Assembly: GCF_036014015.1 (NCBI RefSeq)
Contig: NZ_CP107905.1
Span: 10,230,001 to 10,294,000, forward strand
DNA: 64,000 bases
From: Streptomyces sp. NBC_00457
GTDB taxonomy: Bacteria; Actinomycetota; Actinomycetes; Streptomycetales; Streptomycetaceae
Direction of reading: 5' to 3'
The notes under the pieces are model-generated. The model was given only the letters and a program-made list of their open reading frames with translations. It made no database searches and had not been told where the DNA came from. The position numbers and the translations under genes were made by a program. Below are positions 26,578 to 36,081 of the stretch, one piece after another (the stretch's first letter is position 1; each line of letters starts with the position of its first letter).

Positions 26578-27459
26578 ATGCGACCGGTCCTGGACATCGT
26601 GGCGCTGCGCAGCCTGATCGCCGTCGCCGACTACGGCGGCTTCCATCGCGCCGCCGGTGCGCTGGCACTCAGCCAGTCCGCGGTCAGCCAGCACGTACGA
26701 CGGCTGGAGAAGACGCTCGGCCGTCCCGTCGTCGAACGTGACGGCCGCAAGACCCGGTTCACGGCCCATGGCACGCAACTGCTGGAGGAGGCACGGCTGG
26801 TCGTCGCGGCACACGACGCGGCCGTACGCCGGTTGCTGGGCGAGGACGGCCCGCAAGCCGTAACCATCGTCATCGGCGCCACGGAGCACGGCGCCGACCA
26901 GATCCTCCCGGTGCTCACCGAGGCCGTACGGGAGGTGCGACCGGGCGCCGAGGTACGCGTGCGGATCGACCGCTCGGCGCGGCTGACGGACGCGGTCGAC
27001 CGCGGGGAGCTCGACCTCGCCGTCTACGTCACCGAGGCGACCGCCGCGGCGGGCAGCCCCGTGGGCGGACTGCCGCTGCGCTGGTACGCCGCCCCCGGCT
27101 GGAAGCCGCCGGTCGCCCCCGCCCCGCTGCCGCTGGTCGCCATCAACGAACCGTGCGTCATCCGCCGCCGCGCCCTTACCGCGCTGGCCGCCGACCACAC
27201 CCCGGCCACCGTCGTCGCCGAGGCCGGATATCTCGCCGGCGTCCTGGACGCGGCCCGCGCCGGACTGGGCGCCGCACTGCTCGCCGTGCCCGGCGGCCAG
27301 TCCCCCGAGGGCCTGACCCCGGTCGACGGCCTGCCCGCCGTCTCTCCGGTACGGCTCAGCGCGCGCCCTCGGCACGGAGCGGACCCGTCGGTGACCGGCA
27401 CCGCCGTCGAAGCGGTCCGCGCGCTGCTCGCCGCCTGCGAGACCGGCCGCGTGGCCTGA
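26578..27459 (+). CDS. LysR-family transcriptional regulator
   Basis: Regulator of 293 residues. The N-terminal winged HTH is typical: FHRAAGALALSQSAVSQHVR, then RLEKTLGRPVVERDGRK. The effector-binding domain follows from ~residue 90 (VTIVIGATEHGADQILP). It is divergent from the organosulfur operon across a ~400-base region containing the leader peptide, and so is its likely activator, like Cbl/SsuR in other bacteria; the effector is not known. No Shine-Dalgarno, consistent with a leaderless message. Confidence 0.92.
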   Translation: MRPVLDIVALRSLIAVADYGGFHRAAGALALSQSAVSQHVRRLEKTLGRPVVERDGRKTRFTAHGTQLLEEARLVVAAHDAAVRRLLGEDGPQAVTIVIGATEHGADQILPVLTEAVREVRPGAEVRVRIDRSARLTDAVDRGELDLAVYVTEATAAAGSPVGGLPLRWYAAPGWKPPVAPAPLPLVAINEPCVIRRRALTALAADHTPATVVAEAGYLAGVLDAARAGLGAALLAVPGGQSPEGLTPVDGLPAVSPVRLSARPRHGADPSVTGTAVEAVRALLAACETGRVA

Positions 27460-27632
27460 GCACATCGGCGTCTGTCCGGACGCCGACTCCACGCAGACCC
27501 GGCCGGCGCGAGGCCGTCCGACCGATTCTCGCCGGATGAATCCCCTGTTCTGGGACTCGCCCATGAATGTCGGAGCCGCCCTCTACCGTGGAGATCCGGG
27601 AGCCGCCGAGGCGGCAGGGGAGGTCGACAGGC

Positions 27633-29186
27633 GTGCGCAGGGTGCCACCGGAGATGTTCCGGTTCACGACGGTGGAGAGGTCTGACCTGTACGGGGCGGT
27701 GCTGGACGCATTCGGTGTGGCAGGTGAGCACCTGGAGACGGCGCTGGGGATCGACGCGGTGCGCGAGAGACTGCGCGGGGTGGGCTGGGCGGCGGCGGTC
27801 GAGGACGACGAACTGCATGAGGCGCTCAGGAAACTGGTGCAGTGGGAGCTCCTGGACGTGGTGCACAACCACGCGGAGAACTACCGCACGGCGGAGGAGT
27901 ACGAACGGCGGAATCTGCACTACTCGTTGACCCGCCGCGGCGAGGCCGCTCTCGCCGGAGTGCGGCACGCGCTCGAGGTTCTCGCCTCCACGGGCGCGCT
28001 GCAGACGGCCGTGCTGGAGGCGATCGCCGACCGGCTCGACGAGCTGTGCCTGCTCTCCGATGAACCCGCCTCGGCCGATCGCCGGATCTTCAGCACGCTT
28101 CGGGAGCTGGAGGGGCATCTGGACGCTCTGGTGGAGAACACCAAGGCGTTCAACGGGGAGTTGCAACGACTCCTGCGCGCCGAGGGCGCGGATCTGGAAG
28201 TGTTCCGGGAGGTCAAGGCCGCCACCGTCGCGTATCTGCAGGAGTTCCTGGTCAACCTCGACCGGCGCGGGCAGGCGGTCGCCGGCGCCGTGGCCCGGGT
28301 GGAGGAGCGGGGGATCGTCGTGCTGCGCGAACGAGCCCTCCGTGGTGCCGAGTTGCCGCCGGTGGCCGGTGAGGATCCGGCGGCTGCCTGGCTGGAGAGC
28401 AGGCGGGCGCGGTGGGCGGGCCTGCGTGCGTGGTTCCTGCCGGACGACGGGGCGCGGCCCCGGATCGAGCAGCTGCACGACATCGCCCGGCGGGCCATCG
28501 TCTCGCTCCTGCAGGTCCTGGAACGGATCAACGAGTCACGGCGCCGCTCCTCCAGCGCCGTGCAGGACTTCCGGGAACTGGCGCGCTGGTTCGCCGCGGC
28601 TCCCGCGGAGGAGGATCTGCATCGGTTGTGGTCGGCGGCCTTCGGGCTGGGCCCGGCGCGCCACGCTCACCTCGCCCACCCCGACCCGGAGTTGATCCCG
28701 TCGTCCCATTCCTGGTCCGAGGCCCCGCCCGTGGCGGTGTCGGCGCTGCTGCGGACCAGTGGACGGACGGAGCGCTTCACACGCACGGCCAAAGTGCGGG
28801 ACGTCGCGGCCATCAGGGCGCAGCGCGCTGAGCGGGCCCGAGCGGAGCGAGCGGAACTCGCGCGCGCCTGGCAGATGCTGGAGACGGACGGACCCGTGCG
28901 GCTCTCCTCCTTCGGCGCGTTGGATCCCGCTGTCTTCGACCGCCTGCTCGACCTGCTGGGCCGGGCCCTGTGCGCCCGGGAGGACGCGGGCGGTCTGCGG
29001 CGGGCCACGACGGGAGACGGCCGGGTGGAGATCGCGCTGTCGCCGCCTCCGGACGAGCGCACCGCCGTACTGCACACCGCGAAGGGCACACTGACCGGAC
29101 CGGACTACGTCGTCCACATCACGGCCGCGGGCGGAGCGAGTGCCTTCCCGGCCTTCCGCGTCGCGCGGCGGGAGGCGGCGGGATGA
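27633..29186 (+). CDS. jetA: Wadjet type II JetA (TIGR02677/DUF2397), kleisin-like subunit
   Basis: First gene of the plasmid-defence operon. The 517-residue product shows the TIGR02677 opening FRFTTVERSDLYGAVLDAFG, followed by EALRKLVQWELLDVVHN (winged-helix part), and is predicted mostly helical with Arg/Glu-rich coils. By family knowledge JetA is the MukF-like kleisin that bridges the JetC motors. The GTG at 27633 has GGGGAGG upstream; ATG 27567 is in frame but lacks a ribosome site and precedes a TACCGT -10-like hexamer (27584-27589). Its stop overlaps jetB by 4 bases (ATGA). Confidence 0.92.
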   Translation: MRRVPPEMFRFTTVERSDLYGAVLDAFGVAGEHLETALGIDAVRERLRGVGWAAAVEDDELHEALRKLVQWELLDVVHNHAENYRTAEEYERRNLHYSLTRRGEAALAGVRHALEVLASTGALQTAVLEAIADRLDELCLLSDEPASADRRIFSTLRELEGHLDALVENTKAFNGELQRLLRAEGADLEVFREVKAATVAYLQEFLVNLDRRGQAVAGAVARVEERGIVVLRERALRGAELPPVAGEDPAAAWLESRRARWAGLRAWFLPDDGARPRIEQLHDIARRAIVSLLQVLERINESRRRSSSAVQDFRELARWFAAAPAEEDLHRLWSAAFGLGPARHAHLAHPDPELIPSSHSWSEAPPVAVSALLRTSGRTERFTRTAKVRDVAAIRAQRAERARAERAELARAWQMLETDGPVRLSSFGALDPAVFDRLLDLLGRALCAREDAGGLRRATTGDGRVEIALSPPPDERTAVLHTAKGTLTGPDYVVHITAAGGASAFPAFRVARREAAG

Positions 29187-30475
29187 GCACACTCGCCAAC
29201 CAACTGGCCGCCGCGGAACGGGAAGAGGTCGCCCGCGCCATCCGCCTGCTCCTGGCCCGCCCCCTGCTGACCGAGACCGCCGAACCCGCCGGCTTCGAAC
29301 TGGTACGACGCCGTCGCGAGCCGCTGGCCCAGTGGTTCGACTACACGTGCGGCTGGAGCCTGGTCGTGGAACCCCGCCGCGGGTACGCCCGCCTCACCAA
29401 GGTCCGCGCGCACCCGGACGACTCCCGCCCGGCCCGCAGGGCACGCTCCGGCCGGGCCCCGTTCGACCGCCGGCGTTACGTCCTGCTGTGCGTGGCCGCG
29501 GCGGAATTGCTGTCGATGCCGATGACGACCATCGGCATGCTCGCCGACCGTGTCGTGCAGGCGACGGCTGCCGACCGGGCGCTGGCCGCGTTCGACCCGG
29601 TCCGCCGGCCGGAGCGGACGGCGTTCGTCGACGTCCTGAAGCTGCTGGAGTCGTACGACGTGCTGCGCGCGGTGGACGGGACGACCGAGGCGTACGTCGA
29701 GTCCGCGGAGGCGAAGGTTCTTTACCGCGTGGACACCACGCTGCTGATGCGGTTGCCTGCCGCGCCCGTCGGAGCCTCCCGACTCGCCGTGCCCCCGGAC
29801 GAGGTGCCCGCGCGGTTCGAGGAACTTCTCACGGGCCTTGCGCGGGAACGCCGCTACGGCGGCGCGGCCGTCGAAGGGACGGCCGACGACGCGCACAGCG
29901 AGACCGCCGTCACCGACGCGCAACGCAACCTGAGACTGCGCCACTCGGTGCTGCGCCGCCTCTTCGACGACCCCGTGCTGTACCGGGCGGACCTCGCCGA
30001 GGACGAGTTGGCGTACGTCACCTCCCTGACCGGACGGCAGATTCTGCGCCGCTCGGTGGAACAGGCCGGCTTCCTCCTGGAGGAACGAGCCGAGGGATAT
30101 CTCCTCGTCGACCCGGACGGGATCGCCACCGACGTCCGCTTTCCCGACGACACGTCCACTGCCCGGGTCGCCGCGCTGCTCCTTCTGGAGCCGCTCTGCG
30201 CCGCGCCTGCCGGGATGCTGCCCGAGCAACTCGCCGAGGCCGGAGCGGAACTGCTGCGCCGCTTCCCGCGCTGGGCCAAGGCGTATCAGTCCGAGGACGG
30301 CGCGGCCCGGCTGTCCGACGACGCCGTACGCGTACTGCGTGACGTCGGTCTGGCCCGCAGGACCGGGGGCCGTCTCGTCGCGTGCCCGGCCGCGTACCGC
30401 TACCGCCTGACTCAGACGACGAGTTCGGTCCCGGAGGACGAGCCCGGACCTGAACAGGAAGGAGACATGCGGTGA
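29183..30475 (+). CDS. jetB: Wadjet type II JetB (TIGR02678/DUF2398)
   Basis: Second Wadjet subunit, 430 residues, equivalent to MukE/MksE, which binds the kleisin. Family blocks: LLLARPLLTETAEPAGFELV, RREPLAQWFDYTCGWSL and RSGRAPFDRRRYVLLCVAAA. Winged-helix-like segments follow (LLESYDVLRAVDGTTEAYV; LLRRFPRWAKAYQSEDGAA). Starts in the ATGA overlap with jetA and ends in the GTGA overlap with jetC, so stoichiometric co-translation is expected. Length is normal and no frameshift is seen. Confidence 0.92.
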   Translation: MSTLANQLAAAEREEVARAIRLLLARPLLTETAEPAGFELVRRRREPLAQWFDYTCGWSLVVEPRRGYARLTKVRAHPDDSRPARRARSGRAPFDRRRYVLLCVAAAELLSMPMTTIGMLADRVVQATAADRALAAFDPVRRPERTAFVDVLKLLESYDVLRAVDGTTEAYVESAEAKVLYRVDTTLLMRLPAAPVGASRLAVPPDEVPARFEELLTGLARERRYGGAAVEGTADDAHSETAVTDAQRNLRLRHSVLRRLFDDPVLYRADLAEDELAYVTSLTGRQILRRSVEQAGFLLEERAEGYLLVDPDGIATDVRFPDDTSTARVAALLLLEPLCAAPAGMLPEQLAEAGAELLRRFPRWAKAYQSEDGAARLSDDAVRVLRDVGLARRTGGRLVACPAAYRYRLTQTTSSVPEDEPGPEQEGDMR

Positions 30476-33400
30476 GCGTGACAGAGCTTGCCTTCCCGCG
30501 ACGGCCGGCGGAGCCCACCGAAACGGCCGGGCCGCCGACGGGGGCGGCGGACGCCTCCCGCAGCCGCTGGCAGCCGCACCGCGCGGGCATCCTCAACGTC
30601 TGGCGCTACTACGACGAGACCTTCACCTTCCACCAGGGCCGCCTGCTGCTGCGCGGCCAGAACGGTTCCGGCAAGTCCAAGGCCCTGGAGCTGCTGCTCC
30701 CGTTCCTCTTCGACGCCAGCCTCCGCCCCAACCGCCTCTCCACGTTCGGCGGTTCGGAACGCACCATGCACTGGAACCTGCTGGGCGAAGGCGCCTCCGG
30801 CAAGACCCGCGTCGGGTACGTATGGATGGAGTTCCACCGCGTCGGCGACGACGGCACCGAGCGGTGGTTCGGCTGCGGCGCACGCCTGCAGGCGAGCGTG
30901 CACACCAGTGGGGTACACGCCGACTACTTCACCACCGGCTCCAGGATCGCCCACCGCGACGGCGTGCTCCTCGTCAACGAGGCGGGACAGCCACTGACGC
31001 GGGCCGCCCTCGTCGACACCCTGCGCGACCGCGGCGACGTACACGCCTCGGCCACCGACTATCGCACCGCCGTACGGCGTGAACTCTTCGCCGGCATGGG
31101 GGAGCAGCGCTATGAGTCGCTGCTCTCCGCCCTGCTCCAGCTGCGCCAGCCCAAACTGTCCGAACGGCTCGACCCGTCCCTGCTGTCCACCCTGCTGTCC
31201 CGTGCTCTGCCTCCGCTGGGTGAGGGAGAAGTCGCCGAACTCGCCGAGGGCTTCGAGCGACTGGACCGTCAACGCGAACACCTCAAGCGGCTCGACGAGG
31301 AGGTGACGGCGGCCGAGACGGTCGCATCCCGGCAGCGCGCCTACGCGCGACGGGTTCTGCGTGCTGCCTCGGCCGCGCTGATCTCGGCGACCACCGAGAT
31401 GGACGACCTCACCCGCGCCGCCCGTCAGAGTGCCGAGGAACTCGAACAGGCGCTGACGGAGCGCGAGTCGGCCCAGGCCCGGCGCGACGAACACGAGATG
31501 CGGGCGCACGCCCTGGAAGAGACCGTCGAGGGGCTGCGCGAGAGCGACGCGTACAAGCAGGGCGAGGAACTCGACCGACTCCGCCGGCGCACCGAGGACG
31601 CGGTCACCGCCGCCGGGCGGCAGCGTGCCACTGCCCAGGCCACTCGAGCCAGGGCCGAGGAGGACCGGAGGCACGCCGACGACGCGGCGGGTCACGCCCG
31701 CACACTCGACGCGCACGCGTGCGAAGCCGCCGAGGAAGCACGCCGGTCGGCCCGGGCGGTGGGCATGGAGTCCATCCATCACGAGGTGAAGACCATCCTC
31801 GACGCGGATCTCGCCGTGCCCGTCCCCGACGGCACGAGGCGTCAGGCGGGGGACCGTCGGGCCGAGGACTCCGGCGGCACCCGCACGAGGGGCGAGAACG
31901 GCGCCCCGCAGACCCGTCGGCTGCTGCGGGGCGCGGTCACGGCCCGGCGGCAGCAGATCACCCTCGTCACCGAGGCGATCGACGAGCACGATCGCGCGGT
32001 ACGCGACCGGGGCGCCGCCGAGGACCTGCTGGACGAGGCCCGTGCGCGACTCGCGGAGGCGATCGCCCGGCGGGACGAGGCGTCCGGCGCCTGGGACGCG
32101 GCCGTTGCCGAGCAGACGGAACGGCTGCTCGGCTGGGCCGAGGGCTGCACGGAACTACGCATCGACGACCTCGACGAACTGGCGGCCGCAGCGGCGGCCG
32201 AAGCCGACGTGAGGGCCTTGGCCGAAGCCTCCGCACGCCCGCTGGAACAGGAGATCGCCACCGCGGAGGGCACCGCCCGAGCCGCACGCCAGGGACTGCT
32301 GGACGAGCGGACCCGACTCGAAGGGGACGTACGACGGCTGAGTGGTGAGACCGACCTGCCGCCTTCACCCCCCTCCACTCGCACCACCGTCCGCACGGCG
32401 ACGGCGGGAGCACCCCTGTGGCGACTGGTCGGCTTCCGTGAAGGGGTCCCGCTGCCCGTGCAGGCCGCGGTGGAGGCGGCACTCCAGGCGTCGGGCCTGC
32501 TGGACGCCTGGGTCAGCCCCTACGACGGGATCACGCTGCCGGGCCACGACACCCGGGCCGAGGCGGCTCTGGCCGTGACCGCCCCGGGGCCCAGCCTGCT
32601 GGAGGTGCTGAGGCCCGAGGAAGACATCCCCGTCCCGGCCGACACCGTGACCCGCATCCTCGCCGGGGTCGCGTACGGCACCTCTCTGCCCGGCGGTCAC
32701 CCCGCGGCCGTCTCCGCCGACGGCGCCTGGCGTCTCGCGCTCGCCACCGGGACGTGGAGCAAGCCGGAACCCGCGTACGTCGGCGCCCTCGCCCGGCAGC
32801 GGGCCCGGCAACGCAAGATCGGTGAACTGACCGAGCGGATCAGCGAGACGAACGCTGCCCTCGCCGCCCTCGACGACGAGCTGCGTGGCCTCGACGCCCG
32901 CCGCGCCCGCCTGGACGCCGACCGTGCAGCCCGACCCGACCACCGGGAACTCGACGCCCGCCGGCGGGACTGGGACCGAGCCGAGGAGAGAGTGGCGGCC
33001 CGGGACGACGTAGTGCGCGACTCGGCCGCGCACCTGGCCCGGTGTGAGACCGAGGTGGCGGGCGCGCTGCGCACGCTCAGCCGGCGGGCCGCGGAACACG
33101 GACTGCCCACCGACCGCGACCGGTTGCGTGAACTCTCCGCCGACATCGACAAGTTCCGGGACACCGCCGACACCTGGGTGGACACCAGCCTCACCGCGAC
33201 CGCCGCCGCCGACAGGGCCCACCAGATGGCCGTGCAGGCAGACCGCACGCGCCGGGCCGCCGAGGAACAGGCCCAGGACGCGGCTGCCGCGGAAGCGGAG
33301 GCCGCGGGGCTGAAGGCACGCCTGGAAGCGGTGGAGGCCACCGTCGGCGAGGACTACCGACAGATCGTGGCGCGCGTCGGCGAGGCGCGCGCCGAACTCC

Positions 33401-34632
33401 GCCGCTGCCGTGAGGAGGCCGCCCGGGCGGCCGACCTCCTGCTGCACCTGGAAGGGCGTATCGGAGGACTGCGGGCCACCAGCGGTCAGGACGCCGAACG
33501 ACGGGAACAAGCCGTCGCGACCCGGGACGGTGCGGCGCACCGGTTCCGGCACCTGTGCCTGGTCGGGCTGGCCGAGGACGCCGGCACCGCACCGGAACTC
33601 GGTGCCGGGGACGGCACCAAGGCCACCCTGGAGGCCGCCCGCGCCACAGCGGCGAAGTGGCCCGGTATCCCGCACGCCCCACGCAACCTGGGCGACGCCG
33701 CGACCCGGCTCTCCGAAGCGGTGCACGAGGCTCGCCGGCGCCTCGGCGCCCGTGCCGACCTGGACCTGGAACCCGACGACGACATCCAGCTCTTCACCGC
33801 CACCCTGGACGGCGTACGCGTGGGGGCGACGGGCCTGCTCACCACGCTCACTCAGGAGCGGGACCGCAGCCGTGACGACATCACCACCGCCGAGCGACGC
33901 CTCTTCGACCAGATCCTCACCGGCGACATCCGCCGCCACCTCGCAGCCCGCATCCGTCAGGCCGGCGAACTCGTCGACCGCATGAACGGACACCTGGAGC
34001 GGGTCCGTACCGCCTCCAACGTCGCCGTCCAACTCATTTGGGACGTCCGTCCTGATCTTCCGGACAGCACCCGGACCGCCCGTCAGATGCTGCTCAAAGA
34101 CCCCGGCCGGGTCACCGAGACCGACCGGGAGGCCCTGCACGCCTTCTTCCGCGCTCGTATCGAGGAGGCCAAGGGCAGCGACACGGCCGCGAGCTGGGAG
34201 GAACAGCTCGGCGAGGTGCTCGACTACACCGCCTGGCACCGCTTCACCGTCCGCCTCGACCGGGCGAACGGGACCGGCTGGCAGCCGCTGACCAAGAAGC
34301 TGCACGGCGCGCTCTCCGGCGGAGAGAAGGCCATCGCGCTGCACCTGCCGCTGTTCGCCGCGGTCGCCGCCCACTACGAGGCCGTGCCCCTGGCGCCCCG
34401 GCCGATCCTGCTGGACGAGGTCTTCGTCGGCGTCGACACCGTCAACCGCGGACAGGTCTTCGCCCTGCTCACCGCACTCGACCTGGACCTCATGGTCACC
34501 TCCGACCACGAGTGGTGCACCTACGGCGAACTGCCCGGCATCGCCGTCCACCAACTCCTCACCGACGGGGACGACGACGCGGTCACCAGCGCCCGCTTCG
34601 TCTGGAACGGCATCGACCTGGAGGCGGGATGA
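30472..34632 (+). CDS. jetC: Wadjet type II JetC (TIGR02680), SMC-like ATPase
   Basis: DNA-translocating SMC-type motor of 1386 residues. The N-terminal half of the ATPase head carries Walker A GQNGSGKSKALELLLPFLFD (residues 62-81). Long coiled-coil arms rich in Arg/Glu/Ala fill roughly residues 260-1150, broken by a hinge-like globular part near 640-760 (WRLVGFREGVPLPVQAAVEA). The C-terminal head half has signature LHGALSGGEKAIAL (~1280) and Walker B RPILLDEVFVGVD (~1311-1323), with a late SDHEW motif. By established work it extrudes DNA loops on plasmids and presents circular DNA to JetD. All catalytic motifs are intact. Confidence 0.95.
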   Translation: MSVTELAFPRRPAEPTETAGPPTGAADASRSRWQPHRAGILNVWRYYDETFTFHQGRLLLRGQNGSGKSKALELLLPFLFDASLRPNRLSTFGGSERTMHWNLLGEGASGKTRVGYVWMEFHRVGDDGTERWFGCGARLQASVHTSGVHADYFTTGSRIAHRDGVLLVNEAGQPLTRAALVDTLRDRGDVHASATDYRTAVRRELFAGMGEQRYESLLSALLQLRQPKLSERLDPSLLSTLLSRALPPLGEGEVAELAEGFERLDRQREHLKRLDEEVTAAETVASRQRAYARRVLRAASAALISATTEMDDLTRAARQSAEELEQALTERESAQARRDEHEMRAHALEETVEGLRESDAYKQGEELDRLRRRTEDAVTAAGRQRATAQATRARAEEDRRHADDAAGHARTLDAHACEAAEEARRSARAVGMESIHHEVKTILDADLAVPVPDGTRRQAGDRRAEDSGGTRTRGENGAPQTRRLLRGAVTARRQQITLVTEAIDEHDRAVRDRGAAEDLLDEARARLAEAIARRDEASGAWDAAVAEQTERLLGWAEGCTELRIDDLDELAAAAAAEADVRALAEASARPLEQEIATAEGTARAARQGLLDERTRLEGDVRRLSGETDLPPSPPSTRTTVRTATAGAPLWRLVGFREGVPLPVQAAVEAALQASGLLDAWVSPYDGITLPGHDTRAEAALAVTAPGPSLLEVLRPEEDIPVPADTVTRILAGVAYGTSLPGGHPAAVSADGAWRLALATGTWSKPEPAYVGALARQRARQRKIGELTERISETNAALAALDDELRGLDARRARLDADRAARPDHRELDARRRDWDRAEERVAARDDVVRDSAAHLARCETEVAGALRTLSRRAAEHGLPTDRDRLRELSADIDKFRDTADTWVDTSLTATAAADRAHQMAVQADRTRRAAEEQAQDAAAAEAEAAGLKARLEAVEATVGEDYRQIVARVGEARAELRRCREEAARAADLLLHLEGRIGGLRATSGQDAERREQAVATRDGAAHRFRHLCLVGLAEDAGTAPELGAGDGTKATLEAARATAAKWPGIPHAPRNLGDAATRLSEAVHEARRRLGARADLDLEPDDDIQLFTATLDGVRVGATGLLTTLTQERDRSRDDITTAERRLFDQILTGDIRRHLAARIRQAGELVDRMNGHLERVRTASNVAVQLIWDVRPDLPDSTRTARQMLLKDPGRVTETDREALHAFFRARIEEAKGSDTAASWEEQLGEVLDYTAWHRFTVRLDRANGTGWQPLTKKLHGALSGGEKAIALHLPLFAAVAAHYEAVPLAPRPILLDEVFVGVDTVNRGQVFALLTALDLDLMVTSDHEWCTYGELPGIAVHQLLTDGDDDAVTSARFVWNGIDLEAG

Positions 34633-35879
34633 CCCACGCGGAACCCGCCCCGGGCGAACACACCCTGCGCCGCCCCGAACTCCGCCCGCTCTGGCACACC
34701 CTGCACCATCGCCTGTCCTCCGGCCGCCCCGTCACACGGGTGCGCCTCGGACCGCTCGACGACGCCCAGCGCGAGGCCCTCGCCGACTTCCTCGGCCTGG
34801 ACCGCCTGCCGGACCCTCGCCCCTCCATACCACTGGCCCGCGTGGAAGAGGCCGTCACCGACCTGTGCGGCCGTACGGTGCGCGAAACGGTCACCGAACT
34901 CGTCGGTCCCCTCGACGACCGTGCCGGCGAACGACGCCGCCAGGAAGGAGAACGGGCCCAGCTGTGGACATGGTTGGACGGTCATGACACCGTGCGGGCC
35001 CAGCCCGCGCTCGCCGACTGGACCGCGTCATGCCGAGCCGCCGGCCTGGTCGGCGGCTCCACGGAACGAACCCGAACCCTGCTCGCCGACGCACTGACCG
35101 TGCTCGCGGAACTTCCCGCTCAGGCTGAGCCCCTGCCCGTCTTCGCTGCCCGGGTCCTGAGGGGCGACTCCCACGCACTCGACGACGGCACCCGCCTGTC
35201 GACCCTCGTTCTGCGTGCTCTGGCGACCCTCCACGACGCCGCTCCGCCGGAATCCACGGCGGACCGGCGCGCTCTGTGGACTCGCGCGGGCGTCGCCGAC
35301 GACGACCTGTCCGCCACCGTTCTCGTCGGTGGACTGCGCCCGGCCGGTGAAGGCCCGCTCGCCCGTGTGGCCCGTGTCTGTGCCGAGACCGGACAGGCCG
35401 CCAGCCTGACCCTCGCTCAACTGCGAAATCCGGGGGAGTTCACCCTCGCTACCGAGCCACCACCCGTCGTCCACGCCGTGGAGAACCCCAGCATCCTGGC
35501 CCTCGCCGTACGCCGCTTCGGCCCGGACTGTCCGCCGCTCGTGTGTACATCCGGCTGGCCCAACAGCGCGGCCATCCACGTCCTCCGTCTCCTCGCGGAC
35601 CAGGGCGCCATCCTGCGCTACCACGGCGACTTCGACGGCGAAGGCATCCGCATCGCCGCGTATCTCCTGGACAAGACGCCGGCCCGCCCCTGGCGCATGA
35701 CGGCGGCGGACTACCGCGCCGCGGTCGCCCGCACACCCCATGGCCCTCAGCCCGGCCGCCTCACCGAGGCACCCTGGGACCCCGAACTGACCCGCGCCAT
35801 GACCGAACACGGCACCGCTGTGGTCGAGGAGTTGGTGGGCGACGTTCTGCTTTCAGACCTGGCAGAGGCGATTCGGTAG
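34629..35879 (+). CDS. jetD: Wadjet type II JetD (TIGR02679/DUF2399), Toprim nuclease
   Basis: Nuclease subunit of 416 residues, topoisomerase VI A-like. The Toprim metal site is visible: Glu285 in VVHAVENPSILALA, and the DxD pair Asp334/Asp336 in RYHGDFDGEGIRIA. An N-terminal DUF3323-type region precedes it (RVRLGPLDDAQREALADFLG). In Wadjet this subunit cuts small circular DNA once JetABC has extruded it. ATG 34629 overlaps the jetC stop. Last gene of the operon; no obvious terminator follows in the ~200 bases to the next gene. Confidence 0.93.
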   Translation: MTHAEPAPGEHTLRRPELRPLWHTLHHRLSSGRPVTRVRLGPLDDAQREALADFLGLDRLPDPRPSIPLARVEEAVTDLCGRTVRETVTELVGPLDDRAGERRRQEGERAQLWTWLDGHDTVRAQPALADWTASCRAAGLVGGSTERTRTLLADALTVLAELPAQAEPLPVFAARVLRGDSHALDDGTRLSTLVLRALATLHDAAPPESTADRRALWTRAGVADDDLSATVLVGGLRPAGEGPLARVARVCAETGQAASLTLAQLRNPGEFTLATEPPPVVHAVENPSILALAVRRFGPDCPPLVCTSGWPNSAAIHVLRLLADQGAILRYHGDFDGEGIRIAAYLLDKTPARPWRMTAADYRAAVARTPHGPQPGRLTEAPWDPELTRAMTEHGTAVVEELVGDVLLSDLAEAIR

Positions 35880-36081
35880 ACCTCGGCGGCCTCCTGGAAC
35901 AACTCCGGGCGGCCCAAGGTCCGGAAAACGGTGCCGACTTGGTCCCGGGCACCTCAGGTTTCCCTCAAGCCTCAGAAGCCTCCTGATGCGCTGGACTAGC
36001 CTCCCTGCCCGTAAGCACTGGCCCAGTCAATTGCTCGTGCGGCTGGTCGGCGATCCCCTGGCCCGAAGAGGCAAACCGCAG

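Noticed and set aside
32365..34554. 729-codon minus-strand open frame within jetC
   Set aside because: Antisense to an SMC protein with intact ATPase motifs; composition is the usual high-GC shadow and no ribosome site is present.
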